64,000 nucleotides of DNA from the NCBI GenBank assembly GCA_016704445.1, contig JADJAE010000167.1, forward strand, positions 1-64,000, written 5' to 3'. Below, piece after piece: positions 55,135 to 64,000 of the stretch. The notes below the pieces were generated by a model. That model searched no databases. It saw only the letters and a list, made by a program, of their open reading frames with translations, and had not been told where the DNA came from. The translations under genes were made by a program, and so were the position numbers. Origin of the DNA: Deltaproteobacteria bacterium. Lineage in GTDB: Bacteria; Myxococcota_A; Polyangia; Polyangiales; Ga0077539. The stretch's first letter is position 1; each line of letters starts with the position of its first letter.

Positions 55135-55791
55135 ATGCCCCGAATGGCAACGATGGACCGAGAGCGACGGCGCGCGCAGATACTCACCATCGCGGCGGAG
55201 GTCTTCGCGGAGAAGGGCTACCACGACGCCAAGATCGAGGACATCGTGGCGCGGGCGAAGGTCGCTCGGGGCACCTTCTACCTGTACTTCGAGGACAAGC
55301 GGGCGATCTTCGAGGAGCTGGTCTCGGGCTTCGTGCGCCAGCTCGCGGAGACCATCGAGCCCATCGAGACGGTGCCCGACTCCGATCCCACGCGGGTGAT
55401 GTTCGAGCTGCGCAGCAACCTGCTGCGGCTGGTCGAGCGCTTCATGGCCGAGCCCGCCATGGCGAAGGTGCTCTTCTCCGCGGCGGTGGGCCTCGACGCC
55501 GACTTCGACCGGCGGCTGCTCACCTTCTATGAAGAGGTCGCCGGGCTGATCGAGCGCTCGCTGGAGCAGGGCGAGGAGGCCGGGCTCGTGCGCCCCGGAA
55601 ACCGTCGCATCCGGGCCTTCTGCCTCACCGGGATCATCAAGGAGCTGCTGTATCAGCTCATCTTGCGGCGCGCGGTGTCCGAGCCCGCGGAGCTCGTCGA
55701 CACCATGCTCGACCTGGTGACCGACGGGCTGTTTACGGATCCAGCGCGGGCGGCGGTGCGGGCTTCGAGCGCCCCACGCGCCACGCGATGA
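55135..55791 (+). CDS. TetR/AcrR-family regulator
   Basis: 218 aa from ATG 55135; ATG 55144 and GTG 55123 are alternatives. The N-terminal HTH reads RRRAQILTIAAEVFAEKGYH, then IVARAKVARGTFYLYFEDKR, the standard TetR DNA-binding block. The C-terminal two-thirds is an all-helical ligand/dimer domain. It probably represses a nearby gene such as the divergent DUF898 gene (54963), but no operator is obvious in the 171 bp between them. Its 3' end overlaps the convergent TPR gene by 59 bp. Confidence 0.9.
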   Translation: MPRMATMDRERRRAQILTIAAEVFAEKGYHDAKIEDIVARAKVARGTFYLYFEDKRAIFEELVSGFVRQLAETIEPIETVPDSDPTRVMFELRSNLLRLVERFMAEPAMAKVLFSAAVGLDADFDRRLLTFYEEVAGLIERSLEQGEEAGLVRPGNRRIRAFCLTGIIKELLYQLILRRAVSEPAELVDTMLDLVTDGLFTDPARAAVRASSAPRATR

Positions 55792-56800
55792 GGGTGGCGA
55801 CGAGGGCGATGACGCCCACGGCGATGCCCGCGCGCCCGTCATAGAGGGAGACGGCGACGGTGACCGCCGCCGCGACGGCGGTGACCGCGACGCGGTCGAA
55901 GAGGCGCACCCGGTCGCGGGTGGCGATGGCGAGCTGCACCTCCGAGAGCTGCTTCTCGAAGGACCTGTTGGACGCGTCGCGTGCCCGGCACTGGGCGAGG
56001 AGCTGCGCGGCCTCGTCGAGGGCCCCGCGCTCACGGAGGGCGACCACGAGGTTGGTCATCGCCGACTGGAGCCCCGGGCGGATGCGCAGCGCCTCGCGGC
56101 TGGCGGACTCGGCCTCGCGGTAGAGGTGCAGCTCGAGCGCGGCGTAGCCGAGGTTGGCCCACGCGGCGTAGTGGTTGGGGTCGAGGCGGATGGCCTCGCG
56201 CGCGGCCTCGGCGGCCTCGGGGAAGCGCCGGCGCTCGGTGAGCAGCCACGCGAGGCGACCGAAGCCCGCGGCGCTGTCGGGCTCGTGCTTGATGAGCTCG
56301 CGGGTGAGGGCCTCGGCGCGGTCGTAGTCCTTGAGGGTGCCGAGCACCCGGGCGGACATCTCCAGCACCACGCCGTCGTTGGGGTCGAGCGCGAGCGCGC
56401 GGTCGATGGCGGCGGTGGCCTCCTGCGGCCGGGCGACCTCCACCAGGCTGAGGGCGCGGCGCACCTGGTAGCGCGCGTAGTCGGGCTCGTACTTGAGGGC
56501 CTGGTCGAGGTGCGAGAGGGCCTCCTCGTAGCGGCCCATACACTGGAGGGTAAAACCGGCCAGGTAGTGGCAGTAGCCGCGGTCGGGCGCGGCGCGCACC
56601 GCCGCCTGCACCGACTCCCAGGCGGGCTCGTAGCGGCCCGCGCCGAGGCGCGCGCGGGTGAGCAGCACCAGCGAGTCGGCGTCCGTGGGCGCGGCGCCGA
56701 GGGCGGCGCGGGCTTCCCGTTCGGCGGCGTCGTAGCGGCCCAGGTCGAGGGCGACCCGGGCGCGCTTGCGGTGCCTCTCTGCGACCTCCGCTGGAGTCAT
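55733..56800 (-). CDS. TPR-repeat protein with C-terminal membrane helices
   Basis: The 355-aa protein starts at ATG 56800. At least seven tetratricopeptide repeats run from about residue 10 to 270, for example YDAAEREARAALGAAPTDAD, YEEALSHLDQALKYEPDYAR and FPEAAEAAREAIRLDPNHYA. The C-terminal 60 residues contain one or two hydrophobic helices (VAVTAVAAAVTVAVSLY, AVGVIALVATLIAW). It is a scaffold that binds partner proteins at the membrane; which ones is unknown. It overlaps the TetR gene tail to tail. Confidence 0.85.
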   Translation of the reverse strand: MTPAEVAERHRKRARVALDLGRYDAAEREARAALGAAPTDADSLVLLTRARLGAGRYEPAWESVQAAVRAAPDRGYCHYLAGFTLQCMGRYEEALSHLDQALKYEPDYARYQVRRALSLVEVARPQEATAAIDRALALDPNDGVVLEMSARVLGTLKDYDRAEALTRELIKHEPDSAAGFGRLAWLLTERRRFPEAAEAAREAIRLDPNHYAAWANLGYAALELHLYREAESASREALRIRPGLQSAMTNLVVALRERGALDEAAQLLAQCRARDASNRSFEKQLSEVQLAIATRDRVRLFDRVAVTAVAAAVTVAVSLYDGRAGIAVGVIALVATLIAWRVGRSKPAPPPALDP

Positions 56801-56873
56801 GCGACCTTTCGTAGCAGAGACGCTCTCGCGCAACCACTACCTCCGCCCGAGGGCGGAGGCGGCACGGGGACTC

Positions 56874-58436
56874 TCAGCGGTAGCGCAGGCCCACCCGGAG
56901 GCGGAGGAGCCCGGCGGGCGACATGGACTGGCCCGCCGCGTCGGTGAAGGCCCCGCCGGGGACGAACACGCCGCCCTCCACGCCGCCGGACAGCACCAGG
57001 TGCTCGGCGAGGGTGCGCTGAAGGAGCACCGCCCCGTCGACCTCCACGCCGAGGTCGCGCGACGACGAGCTGCCGCCGCGCCAGTTCTCGCTGCGGGAGA
57101 GCGCTCGCTGCGCGTAGGGGTCGACGACGTCCGAGGTGGCGAAGGCCAGCACGCCGCCGAGGCGCAGCTCGATCCAGCGGGCCGGGCGGAAGATGGCGTA
57201 GGGGAAGAGGTAGGACGCGCCGGACACGCCGCCGTTGGTCGGCAGCAGCTCGGCGCCGCGGGTCGGTCGGGCGCCCAGCTCGGGCGATTGCGCGATGTGG
57301 GCCGAGCGGGCGCTGTGCGCCGCCAGCACCTCGGGGAAGAGGATGAGCCCCACCCGGTGGTCGGGGTCGATGGTGGCGCGCTGCTGGATGGCGTCTTCGC
57401 TGTTGGAGTCGCCGGACGCGTAGCCGGCCTCGAGCACCACGTCGAGCTTGGGCGAGGTGCGCCCGACCTGGACGATGGCCATGAGCTGCCGGAGGGTGTG
57501 CTCGGGGGTCTCGACGGTGCGGGTGTACGTGGTCGATCCGCCCGCGTAGGCGGCCTCGACGGCGCCGTAGATGCGGCCGCCGCGGCTGTCGTTGAAGCCC
57601 CAGCGAGCGAACACGTCGACGAAGACGGCGGAGAGGGTGTCGCCGAGGGGGTTCTCCTGCCAGCGGTAGGCCCCGTAGGCGCCGACGCGGTCGGGCCCGT
57701 CGCCGTAGTAGGCCGCGAGCACGCCCTGGAAGGCCAGCTCGTCGCGGCGGTGGTAGTCCGCGAGCAGGTCGGAGGCGACCCAGTCGCCGCCGAGGGCGAC
57801 CACCAGCGGGCGAGAGCGGCCGAGCGGGCGCGTCGCGAGCATCACCCGGCGCACGAGGTCGCCGTAGCGGTAGTCGCCGAACACGGGCGGCGTGTCGCCG
57901 TCGTTGGCCACCATGCCGAGGCCCCAGGAGAAGCCCATCTGCCCGACGCGCAGCAGGCCGATGGGGGTCTCCCAGTCGAGGTAGAGGTACCGGAAGCGCA
58001 GGCCCGGATAGCCGTACTCGTCGGTGCGAAGCGCCTGCGGAGACACGCCCTGGGTGAGGTCGCCGAAGGCCACGCCGTTGAGGACGTCCATCTGCCCGAC
58101 GATGCGCAGGTCGGGCGTGAAGGCGACGTCGCCGCGGAGGCGCACCCACTGCTCGCCCCAGGTGTTGCGGCCGAGGGTGCCGGTGGAGGCGGCGTCGGTG
58201 CGCGGGAGCGGGCGCAGGTCGATGGTGCTCATCATGTTGAGCCGGAGGCGGTACTCGCCGCCGAGGTGCACGACGACGCCGCGAGGCCTCGGAGCCGCTG
58301 CGGCAGGGCTGGGGGCCGGAGGGCGCGGGGCCTCCTGCGCGGAGGCGGACGAAGCCGCGACGGTGACGGCGCAGGCGAGGCTCAGAAGCGCCGGCTTGCG
58401 CGCGCGGACAGATCCCAACAGCAGTTGCTCGTACAT
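56874..58436 (-). CDS. Outer-membrane beta-barrel (porin-like) protein
   Basis: The 520-aa protein starts at ATG 58436. A signal peptide (LACAVTVAASSASAQ) and an Ala/Pro linker lead to a barrel with about 14-18 strands: HLGGEYRLRLNMMS, RFRYLYLDWETPIG, then LLRLRVGLRYR at the C-terminus. GLRFRYLYLDWETPIGLLRVG is followed by GMVANDGDTPP, resembling myxobacterial TIGR04551-type proteins. It probably forms an outer-membrane channel. The gene is divergent from the lipase-like lipoprotein at 58530, with 93 bp between. Confidence 0.8.
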   Translation of the reverse strand: MYEQLLLGSVRARKPALLSLACAVTVAASSASAQEAPRPPAPSPAAAAPRPRGVVVHLGGEYRLRLNMMSTIDLRPLPRTDAASTGTLGRNTWGEQWVRLRGDVAFTPDLRIVGQMDVLNGVAFGDLTQGVSPQALRTDEYGYPGLRFRYLYLDWETPIGLLRVGQMGFSWGLGMVANDGDTPPVFGDYRYGDLVRRVMLATRPLGRSRPLVVALGGDWVASDLLADYHRRDELAFQGVLAAYYGDGPDRVGAYGAYRWQENPLGDTLSAVFVDVFARWGFNDSRGGRIYGAVEAAYAGGSTTYTRTVETPEHTLRQLMAIVQVGRTSPKLDVVLEAGYASGDSNSEDAIQQRATIDPDHRVGLILFPEVLAAHSARSAHIAQSPELGARPTRGAELLPTNGGVSGASYLFPYAIFRPARWIELRLGGVLAFATSDVVDPYAQRALSRSENWRGGSSSSRDLGVEVDGAVLLQRTLAEHLVLSGGVEGGVFVPGGAFTDAAGQSMSPAGLLRLRVGLRYR

Positions 58437-58529
58437 CGGTGCCTCTACGCCCAGTCCGGAGGGCGGCGACGAAACTACACCGCGATCGGCCTTTGCAATC
58501 GGGATTTCAGCCTCTGTAGGATGGGGCCC

Positions 58530-61500
58530 ATGCGAACGAGGATCTTAGTGGCGATCGCGGCCGTCGCGGCGCTCGTCGGATGTGATGGGGGTGGCACGCC
58601 CGCGGGAGCGCGGCTCACTCCAGCCGGTACTGGACCGCGCGTGGTGTGGGACCTCAACACCAACACGCTCCCGCTGATTCCGCTGCCCAACGACGTGGCC
58701 ACGTCGCCCGACCCGACCTCGCCGACGGGGCGGCGCATCAACGCCAGCCTGATCGTTCCGACGGGCATCGAGCGCACGGTGCGCGCCCGCTTCGACGAGC
58801 TCGACGGCTGGGGCACCTTCGCGCCCATCTCGCTCTCCTTCGAGGAGCACATCGACGTCGCCGACCTGCTGCGCCGCCAAGGGGGGACCAACCACTTCCG
58901 CCAGTCGGACTTCCCCGGGCACGCGATCTACCTGATCGACCTGGAGACGGGCCTGCCGGTGCCGCTCGACTTCAACTCGGGCAACTACCCCTACGCGGTT
59001 GCTCACACCGACCAGTACTTCGACAACGACCCGCGCAGCACCGAGTCGAACCTGCTCTTCGAGACCGTCGAGGAGGACGCCAACAACAACGGCGTGCTCG
59101 ACCCGGGCGAGGACACCGACTTCGACGGCGTGCTCGACCACCCCAACACCCTCGACGGTCGCCTCACCGGCGATCGCCAGGACGGGTACGACCGCATGGC
59201 GTGGTTCTACGAGCGCGAGAGCCGCACGCTGATCATGCGCCCGCTGCTCCCGATGCGGCAGCGCAAGACCTACGCGGTGGTGATCACCAACCGCCTCGTG
59301 GGCGAGCGCACCGGCACCGCCGTCCGCTCTCCCTTCGACCACGTGCACCACTCCCGTCAGACCGCCGCGCTCGAGCCCCTCGAGCGTCACTTCCGAGCGC
59401 ACCCCGAGCTCTACGGCAGCCTCGCCACCAACGGCTGGGGCGACGTCGCGCTCGCGTGGTCGTTCACCACCCAGTCGGTCACCGACGACCTCGACACCGT
59501 CCGCAGCGGGCTCTACGGCCGCGGCCCGATGGCCCGCCTGGCCACGGAGTTTCCCGCCGACACGGTGCCGATGCCGATGCAGGGCGGCGCCAGCAGCTGC
59601 CCCGCGCCCGGCTCGCGGGTCTTCGTCGCCTCGGGCGAGGCCTTCCGCGGCGTACTCAGCAGCCTCGGCAGCGTGCTCGGCCTCAACGCCGAGGGCACCG
59701 CGGCGCTCCTTCGCAGCTACGGGAGCCTCTCGCACGTCGTGACCGTCCTCTACGACACGCCGTACCTCCTCGGCGACCCGGAGCGGGAGAGCCGCGACGA
59801 CGCCTTCGAGATCGACTGGCAGACCGGCCGCGCCCGCGTGAACCACGACGTCATGGCGATGACCATGTTCATCCCGACCGAGGCCGAGGGGCAGCGGCAG
59901 CCCTTCGCGCCGCTGCTGTTCATGCACGGCCACGGCAGCAACAGCGCCGAGATCCTCGGGTACGGCGGCCTGGTGCTGCAGCACGGCAACGCGCTCGTGA
60001 CCCTCAACGCCCCGGGGCACGGCCTCGAGCTGAGCCCGGTGATCCTTGCCGCGGTCCGCGCGGCCTTCAGCGGCCGCTGCCTTCAGGGCGCGGCGAACTC
60101 CATCACCCTCGGCCGGGCGCGAGACCTCGACGGCGACATGAGCCCCGACAGCGGCGCCAACTACTGGACCGCGTACCTCTTCCACACCCGCGACTCGGTG
60201 CGCCAGACCATCATCGACGAGATCCAGGCCATCCGGATGCTGCGAGGCTTCGACGGGCGCAACGCGCGCCCTCGCACGCTGACCACCCGGGACGGCAACG
60301 CCTTCGCCTTCGACGGGGACTACAACCGCGACGGTCGGCCCGACATCGCAGGCGACTTCGACGGCAACGGCACGCCCGACCTGGGCGGCCCGAACTCCCC
60401 CTACGCCGCCGCTGGGGGATCGCTCGGCGGCATCGTGACGGGCCTCCTGGCGGGCGCCGAGCCGGCGCTCACCTCGAGCGTCCCGGTGGTCGGCGGGGGC
60501 GGGCTCGCGGACATCGCGATCCGCACCGAGAACGGCGCGGTGCTGGCCGCGCTGATGCTGCGGGTGATGGGGCCGCTGGTGGTGTCGGTGCCGAGCACCG
60601 GAGCCGGGCGGGGGACCTCCTGCGCCGCGGGCGAGTACGCGCTCCAGATCGTGGGGCCCTCGCTGAGCTCCAGGGCCCGCGTGGAGTTCGCGTGCCTGCC
60701 CGGCGCGGAGCTGAGCGGCGACGACGTGCTGCTGGTGCGCAACCTCACCAACGGCCACGTGTCGTGCAGTGGCTCGTCGGGCGGTATGCCGGGGCGCTTC
60801 AGGGTGCATGTCCCGTCCGACGCGGGTGACCGCTGGGCGGTGGAGCACTACCGCCACGGGCGCGACCGGATGCGCTTCGGAGAGTGCACCTGGATCGGCG
60901 CCGCGCCGAGGCCCGACCGGGTCATCAGCACCTGGCAGGTCGGCGCCCCGGCCCGCGACGCAGGCTGCACGGTCTGCGGGCGCTTCGAGGCGACCAACTG
61001 GGAGGTCGGCGCTCCGCTGGTGGCGCCGATGGCGGGCTTCGGCCGGCGTCGGCAGACGCCGGAGTTTCGTCGCCTCGTGATGCTGGCGCAGGTGGCCCTG
61101 GAGAAGGGCGACCCCATCAACTATGTGCGCCGGGTCTTCCTCGATCCGCTCACCGCGCCCGACGTCCCTGCGCGGCCGCGCAGCATGCTGGTGACCAACA
61201 CCACGGGCGACCCCAACGTCACCATCGCCACGGGCTACGCCATGGCCCGCGTCGCCGGCATCGTGCCCTTCCTCCCTTCGGACGCTCCGCCGCACCTCGC
61301 GGAGTTCAGGGCGCCCGCGAGCTTCGAGGCCGCGCACCCTGGCTTCGCCTCGCCCAACGACGTGCTGCTGGCCAACCACGCCATCGAGGGCCTCTCCCGC
61401 CTCGGGCGTCACCCCGCGGGCCCCGGCGCGGAGAACTTCCTCGTCGACGTCGATGACATCTCCGACGGGCGGCAGTTCTTCTCCACCGACGAGCGCAACC

Positions 61501-61856
61501 AGCGCCCGCAGTCCGACGGCGGCATCGCCCCGGTCACCCTCGGCCGCAACGGCGTGCCCGGCCCGGCGCTGCGCTGGTCGCGTCGCTCGGTGGCGATGTC
61601 CGGCCCCAACGACGACACCGTCTGGACCTACGCCAGCGGGGTGCCCACCTCGGGGATGGTGAGCCCCTACGTGCAGCCCCGCGGCATCCACGGCTTCCAG
61701 AAGATCTACGACTCGTCGCTGGGCTTCGACATGGCCGTGTACATGTTCAGCATGGTCGGTCGGTACCTCCAGACGGGCGGCACCGTGATCCCCTACCTGG
61801 CCGACCCGACGGGGCACCACTGCCTCGAAGACTCGACCTGCGCGTTCATCCGCTGA
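58530..61856 (+). CDS. Large lipase-like lipoprotein with Ca-binding-type repeats
   Basis: The 1108-aa protein is read from ATG 58530; ATG 58521 is possible. The signal ends at lipobox ALVGC. The N-terminal IPLPNDVATSPDPTSPTGRR matches the paralogue at 36182. DANNNGVLDPGEDTDFDG and DYNRDGRPDIAGDFDGNG are Asp-rich loops like thrombospondin type-3 or dockerin Ca sites. The hydrolase core has LLFMHGHGSNSAEI and YAAAGGSLGGIVTG, a nucleophile-elbow-like turn. It is exported and lipid-anchored, probably a lipase or esterase of unknown substrate. Confidence 0.8.
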   Translation: MRTRILVAIAAVAALVGCDGGGTPAGARLTPAGTGPRVVWDLNTNTLPLIPLPNDVATSPDPTSPTGRRINASLIVPTGIERTVRARFDELDGWGTFAPISLSFEEHIDVADLLRRQGGTNHFRQSDFPGHAIYLIDLETGLPVPLDFNSGNYPYAVAHTDQYFDNDPRSTESNLLFETVEEDANNNGVLDPGEDTDFDGVLDHPNTLDGRLTGDRQDGYDRMAWFYERESRTLIMRPLLPMRQRKTYAVVITNRLVGERTGTAVRSPFDHVHHSRQTAALEPLERHFRAHPELYGSLATNGWGDVALAWSFTTQSVTDDLDTVRSGLYGRGPMARLATEFPADTVPMPMQGGASSCPAPGSRVFVASGEAFRGVLSSLGSVLGLNAEGTAALLRSYGSLSHVVTVLYDTPYLLGDPERESRDDAFEIDWQTGRARVNHDVMAMTMFIPTEAEGQRQPFAPLLFMHGHGSNSAEILGYGGLVLQHGNALVTLNAPGHGLELSPVILAAVRAAFSGRCLQGAANSITLGRARDLDGDMSPDSGANYWTAYLFHTRDSVRQTIIDEIQAIRMLRGFDGRNARPRTLTTRDGNAFAFDGDYNRDGRPDIAGDFDGNGTPDLGGPNSPYAAAGGSLGGIVTGLLAGAEPALTSSVPVVGGGGLADIAIRTENGAVLAALMLRVMGPLVVSVPSTGAGRGTSCAAGEYALQIVGPSLSSRARVEFACLPGAELSGDDVLLVRNLTNGHVSCSGSSGGMPGRFRVHVPSDAGDRWAVEHYRHGRDRMRFGECTWIGAAPRPDRVISTWQVGAPARDAGCTVCGRFEATNWEVGAPLVAPMAGFGRRRQTPEFRRLVMLAQVALEKGDPINYVRRVFLDPLTAPDVPARPRSMLVTNTTGDPNVTIATGYAMARVAGIVPFLPSDAPPHLAEFRAPASFEAAHPGFASPNDVLLANHAIEGLSRLGRHPAGPGAENFLVDVDDISDGRQFFSTDERNQRPQSDGGIAPVTLGRNGVPGPALRWSRRSVAMSGPNDDTVWTYASGVPTSGMVSPYVQPRGIHGFQKIYDSSLGFDMAVYMFSMVGRYLQTGGTVIPYLADPTGHHCLEDSTCAFIR

Positions 61857-61949
61857 GCCTCCCTCCCTCCCCTCATCCCTCCTCACTGAACTCTCCACCC
61901 ATCGCGCGGCGTTGCAGGGCCTGCGGGTTCCGTGCGAACACCCGTGACC

Positions 61950-63447
61950 ATGTTCAAGAAGGTGCTGGTAGCCAACCGCGGTGAGATCGCCGTCCGGGTG
62001 ATCCGTACGCTGCACGAGATGGGCATCGCCGCGGTCGCGGTGTACTCCGAGGCCGACCGCGCGGCGCTCCATGTGCGCATGGCCGACGAGGCGTGGCCCA
62101 TCGGCCCGGCGCCCGCGCGCGAGTCGTACCTGGACATGAACCGGGTGCTCGACGCGGCGAGGAAGTCCGGCGCCGAGGCGATCCACCCGGGCTACGGCTT
62201 CCTGTCGGAGAACCCCGAGTTCGCCGACGCGTGCACCCGCGCGGGCATCGTGTTCATCGGGCCTCCGGCGAGCGCGATGCGGGCGATGGGGAGCAAGCCC
62301 GCGGCGCGCCCTGATGAGCGCGGCGGGCGTCCCGGTGGTCCCCGGCGCGCAGCCCGGAACCATCGATGAGCTCCGCGAGGCGGCCGAGCGCGTGGGCTAC
62401 CCCGTGATGCTGAAGGCCGCGTCGGGCGGCGGCGGCAAGGGCATGCGCTTCGTCGATCGCCCGGAGGACCTCGCGGCCGCCTACGAGCGCGCGCAGAGCG
62501 AGGCGCTCAAGAGCTTCGGCGACGCGACGGTGTACCTGGAGAAGGCCGTGGTGCGTCCGCGGCACGTCGAGATCCAGGTGCTGGGCGACCAGCAGGGCAA
62601 CCTGCTGCACGTGTTCGACCGCGACTGCTCGGTGCAGCGGCGGCACCAGAAGGTGGTGGAGGAGGCGCCGTCGCCCGCGGTGTCCGCCGAGCTGGTGAAG
62701 CGCATGGGCGAGGTCGCGGTGCGCGGCGCCAAGGCCGTGGGGTACTTCTCCGCGGGGACCTTCGAGTTCCTGCTGGGCGAGAACGGGGAGTTCTACTTCC
62801 TGGAGATGAACACCCGGCTCCAGGTGGAGCACCCGGTGACGGAGCTCATCACGGGCCTCGACCTGGTGCGCGAGATGGTGCGCGTCGCCCACGGCGAGGC
62901 CCTCGGCTTCGGCCAGGGGGACATCGTGCGCCGCGGCGCGGCCATCGAGTGCCGCGTGTACGCCGAGGACCCGTCGAGCGGCTTCCTCCCTTCCCCCGGT
63001 CGCATCGAGAAGCTGCGCGTCCCGGGCGGACCGGGCGTGCGCGACGACGGCGGCGCGTACCCCGGCTGCGAGATCAGCAGCTTCTACGACCCGCTCATCT
63101 CCAAGCTCAGCGTGTGGGCGCCCGACCGGCCGCGCGCGGTCGCCCGGATGGCCCGCGCCCTGCGCGAGTACGTGGTGACGGGCATCCGCACCAACCTGGC
63201 CTTCCACCAGCGGCTGATGGCGCACCCGGCGTTCATCAAGGGGGACTACGACACGGGCTTCATCGACCGCTTCCGGGACGAGCTCGTGGACTACCCCGAG
63301 GTGGCCGCCGACGACGCCGAGGCGTGGGCCGTCGCGACCGCCCTCGCGGCCTCGAAGCTCGAGGTCGCCGCCGCCGCGCCCGTGGAGCAGGGCGGCTCCC
63401 GCGGTCTGTCTCCGTGGGTGACGGCCCAGCGAGGTCGCTGGTCGTGA
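61950..63447 (+). CDS. accC: Acyl-CoA carboxylase biotin carboxylase subunit (frameshifted)
   Basis: ATG 61950 starts MFKKVLVANRGEIAVRV, the biotin carboxylase N-domain, which runs to KPAAR near 62307. The frame then changes, and LMSAAGVPVVPG leads the ATP-grasp part: AASGGGGKGMRFV, QRRHQKVVEEAPSP, EMNTRLQVEHPVTELITG. The last 100 residues form the biotin carboxylase C-domain. The shift fits two missing bases in the GC repeat at 62301-62310. Corrected length is about 499 aa. It carboxylates biotin for acetyl- or propionyl-CoA carboxylase. The stop overlaps a GTG start for an ATPase-like gene. Confidence 0.88.
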
Positions 63448-64000
63448 AGCTGCGGAGGCTCGACGTCGAGGGCTTCCGCTCGATCGAGAGGCTGTCGTGG
63501 AGCCCCGGCGACCTCACGCTGCTCACCGGGCCGAGGGCGGGGGACCTCTGCGCCGCGGCGCTGCACATCTCCAACACCGCGCGGGGCTGGAGCAGCTTCA
63601 GCGAGGCCTTCGACGTCGAGCCGCCGCACCCGGCGGAGCGCTTCACCGATGGCTACGCGGAGACCCGGTGGTTCGCGCGGCTCGGGCCTCCGGAGGAGGG
63701 CGAGCTCGACCTCGGCTACGAGGCCATCATCGAGCGCATCGAGCAGAACAATGGCTGGGCGATCGTATACGAGCGCTTCACGCTGGAGGACGACTTCGAG
63801 CTGAAGGAGATGCTCGAGCGGCAGGGCTCTCGCGCGGTGTTCACGCCGGCGCACAAGGGCCCCGTGCTCGCGGGCACGCGCCCCCCGAAGGAGCAGGTGG
63901 CCACCCTCGCGGACGACCTGACCGCGCTCGGGGCGCTCCCGGCCTTCTACAACGACAAGCGGGTGCAGCCCTACACCGAGCGCCTCGCGGGATGGTGCCG
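63444..64000 (+). CDS. AAA-ATPase-like protein lacking Walker A lysine (partial)
   Basis: An open frame from GTG 63444, overlapping the biotin carboxylase stop (GTGA), runs to the window end without a stop (185 codons). It opens KLRRLDVEGFRSIERLSWSP then DLTLLTGPRAGDLCAAAL. The first block is the usual start of SMC/RecF-type AAA_21 ATPases, where a GxNGSGKS loop follows. Here the loop reads GPRAGDLC, with no Lys or Ser/Thr to hold ATP phosphate. Later Glu-rich segments continue. It may be an ATP-independent descendant. The rest of the gene is outside the window. Confidence 0.65.
   Translation, partial: MKLRRLDVEGFRSIERLSWSPGDLTLLTGPRAGDLCAAALHISNTARGWSSFSEAFDVEPPHPAERFTDGYAETRWFARLGPPEEGELDLGYEAIIERIEQNNGWAIVYERFTLEDDFELKEMLERQGSRAVFTPAHKGPVLAGTRPPKEQVATLADDLTALGALPAFYNDKRVQPYTERLAGWC

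Overview
The window is very GC-rich, with G or C at most third codon positions. It encodes many exported lipoproteins whose lipobox Cys is followed by an Asp/Ala/Ser/Pro-rich linker. It also carries a Ser/Thr protein kinase, a PEGA-repeat surface protein, a Uma2 nuclease, toxin-antitoxin genes and bi-domain oxidoreductases. This combination suggests a member of the Myxococcota (Polyangia/Sandaracinaceae-like). That is an inference from gene content; no rRNA or tRNA gene was seen to anchor it.

Layout. 1-5000: a partial HTH gene, a repeat-rich divergent promoter, a gingipain-like lipoprotein, thrA (aspartokinase/homoserine dehydrogenase) and a large inverted repeat. 5000-8400: a lower-GC EcsC/TerB-like gene, a VapBC45-type toxin-antitoxin pair and an FNR-like regulator. 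8400-11250: three small secreted proteins, one preceded by an FNR-type box, then a repeated hairpin element. 11250-17450: threonine synthase coupled to a UDP-galactopyranose-mutase-like flavoprotein, a degenerate GAF/enzyme I-like protein, an Ala/Lys-rich protein, tandem repeats and a Uma2 protein. 17560-28604: gltB-gltD, glnS, and a bi-domain oxidoreductase/ATP-grasp pair. 28605-29032 is a G/T tract with no A and is probably a sequence artefact. 29047-35300 is an accessory region: an ATPase/PD-(D/E)XK-like cassette, small lipoproteins, and a HEPN-containing three-gene cluster behind an 18-bp perfect palindrome. 35325-44000: an acyltransferase, a lipase-like lipoprotein, a METTL25-like methyltransferase, a large frameshifted lipoprotein and a PEGA/beta-barrel locus. 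44017-58436: a giant metzincin, a Ser/Thr kinase, a PMT-type glycosyltransferase pair, a DUF2752 and a DUF898 membrane protein, a TetR regulator, a TPR protein and an outer-membrane barrel. 58530-64000: a second lipase-like lipoprotein, a frameshifted biotin carboxylase, and the start of an AAA-ATPase-like gene with no Walker A lysine.

How the parts relate. thrA and thrC serve threonine synthesis; no thrB is visible. gltBD and glnS sit together around glutamate/glutamine. Several exported hydrolase-like proteins (gingipain-like, metzincin, two lipase-like) fit a secreted degradative repertoire. The best candidates for an undescribed system are the ATPase+nuclease pair (29047-30647) and the HEPN cluster (33887-35301).

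Caution. At least four genes are interrupted by single- or double-base indels, mostly in G/C runs, and three G- or G/T-rich tracts look artefactual. The gene models at those places are reconstructions.
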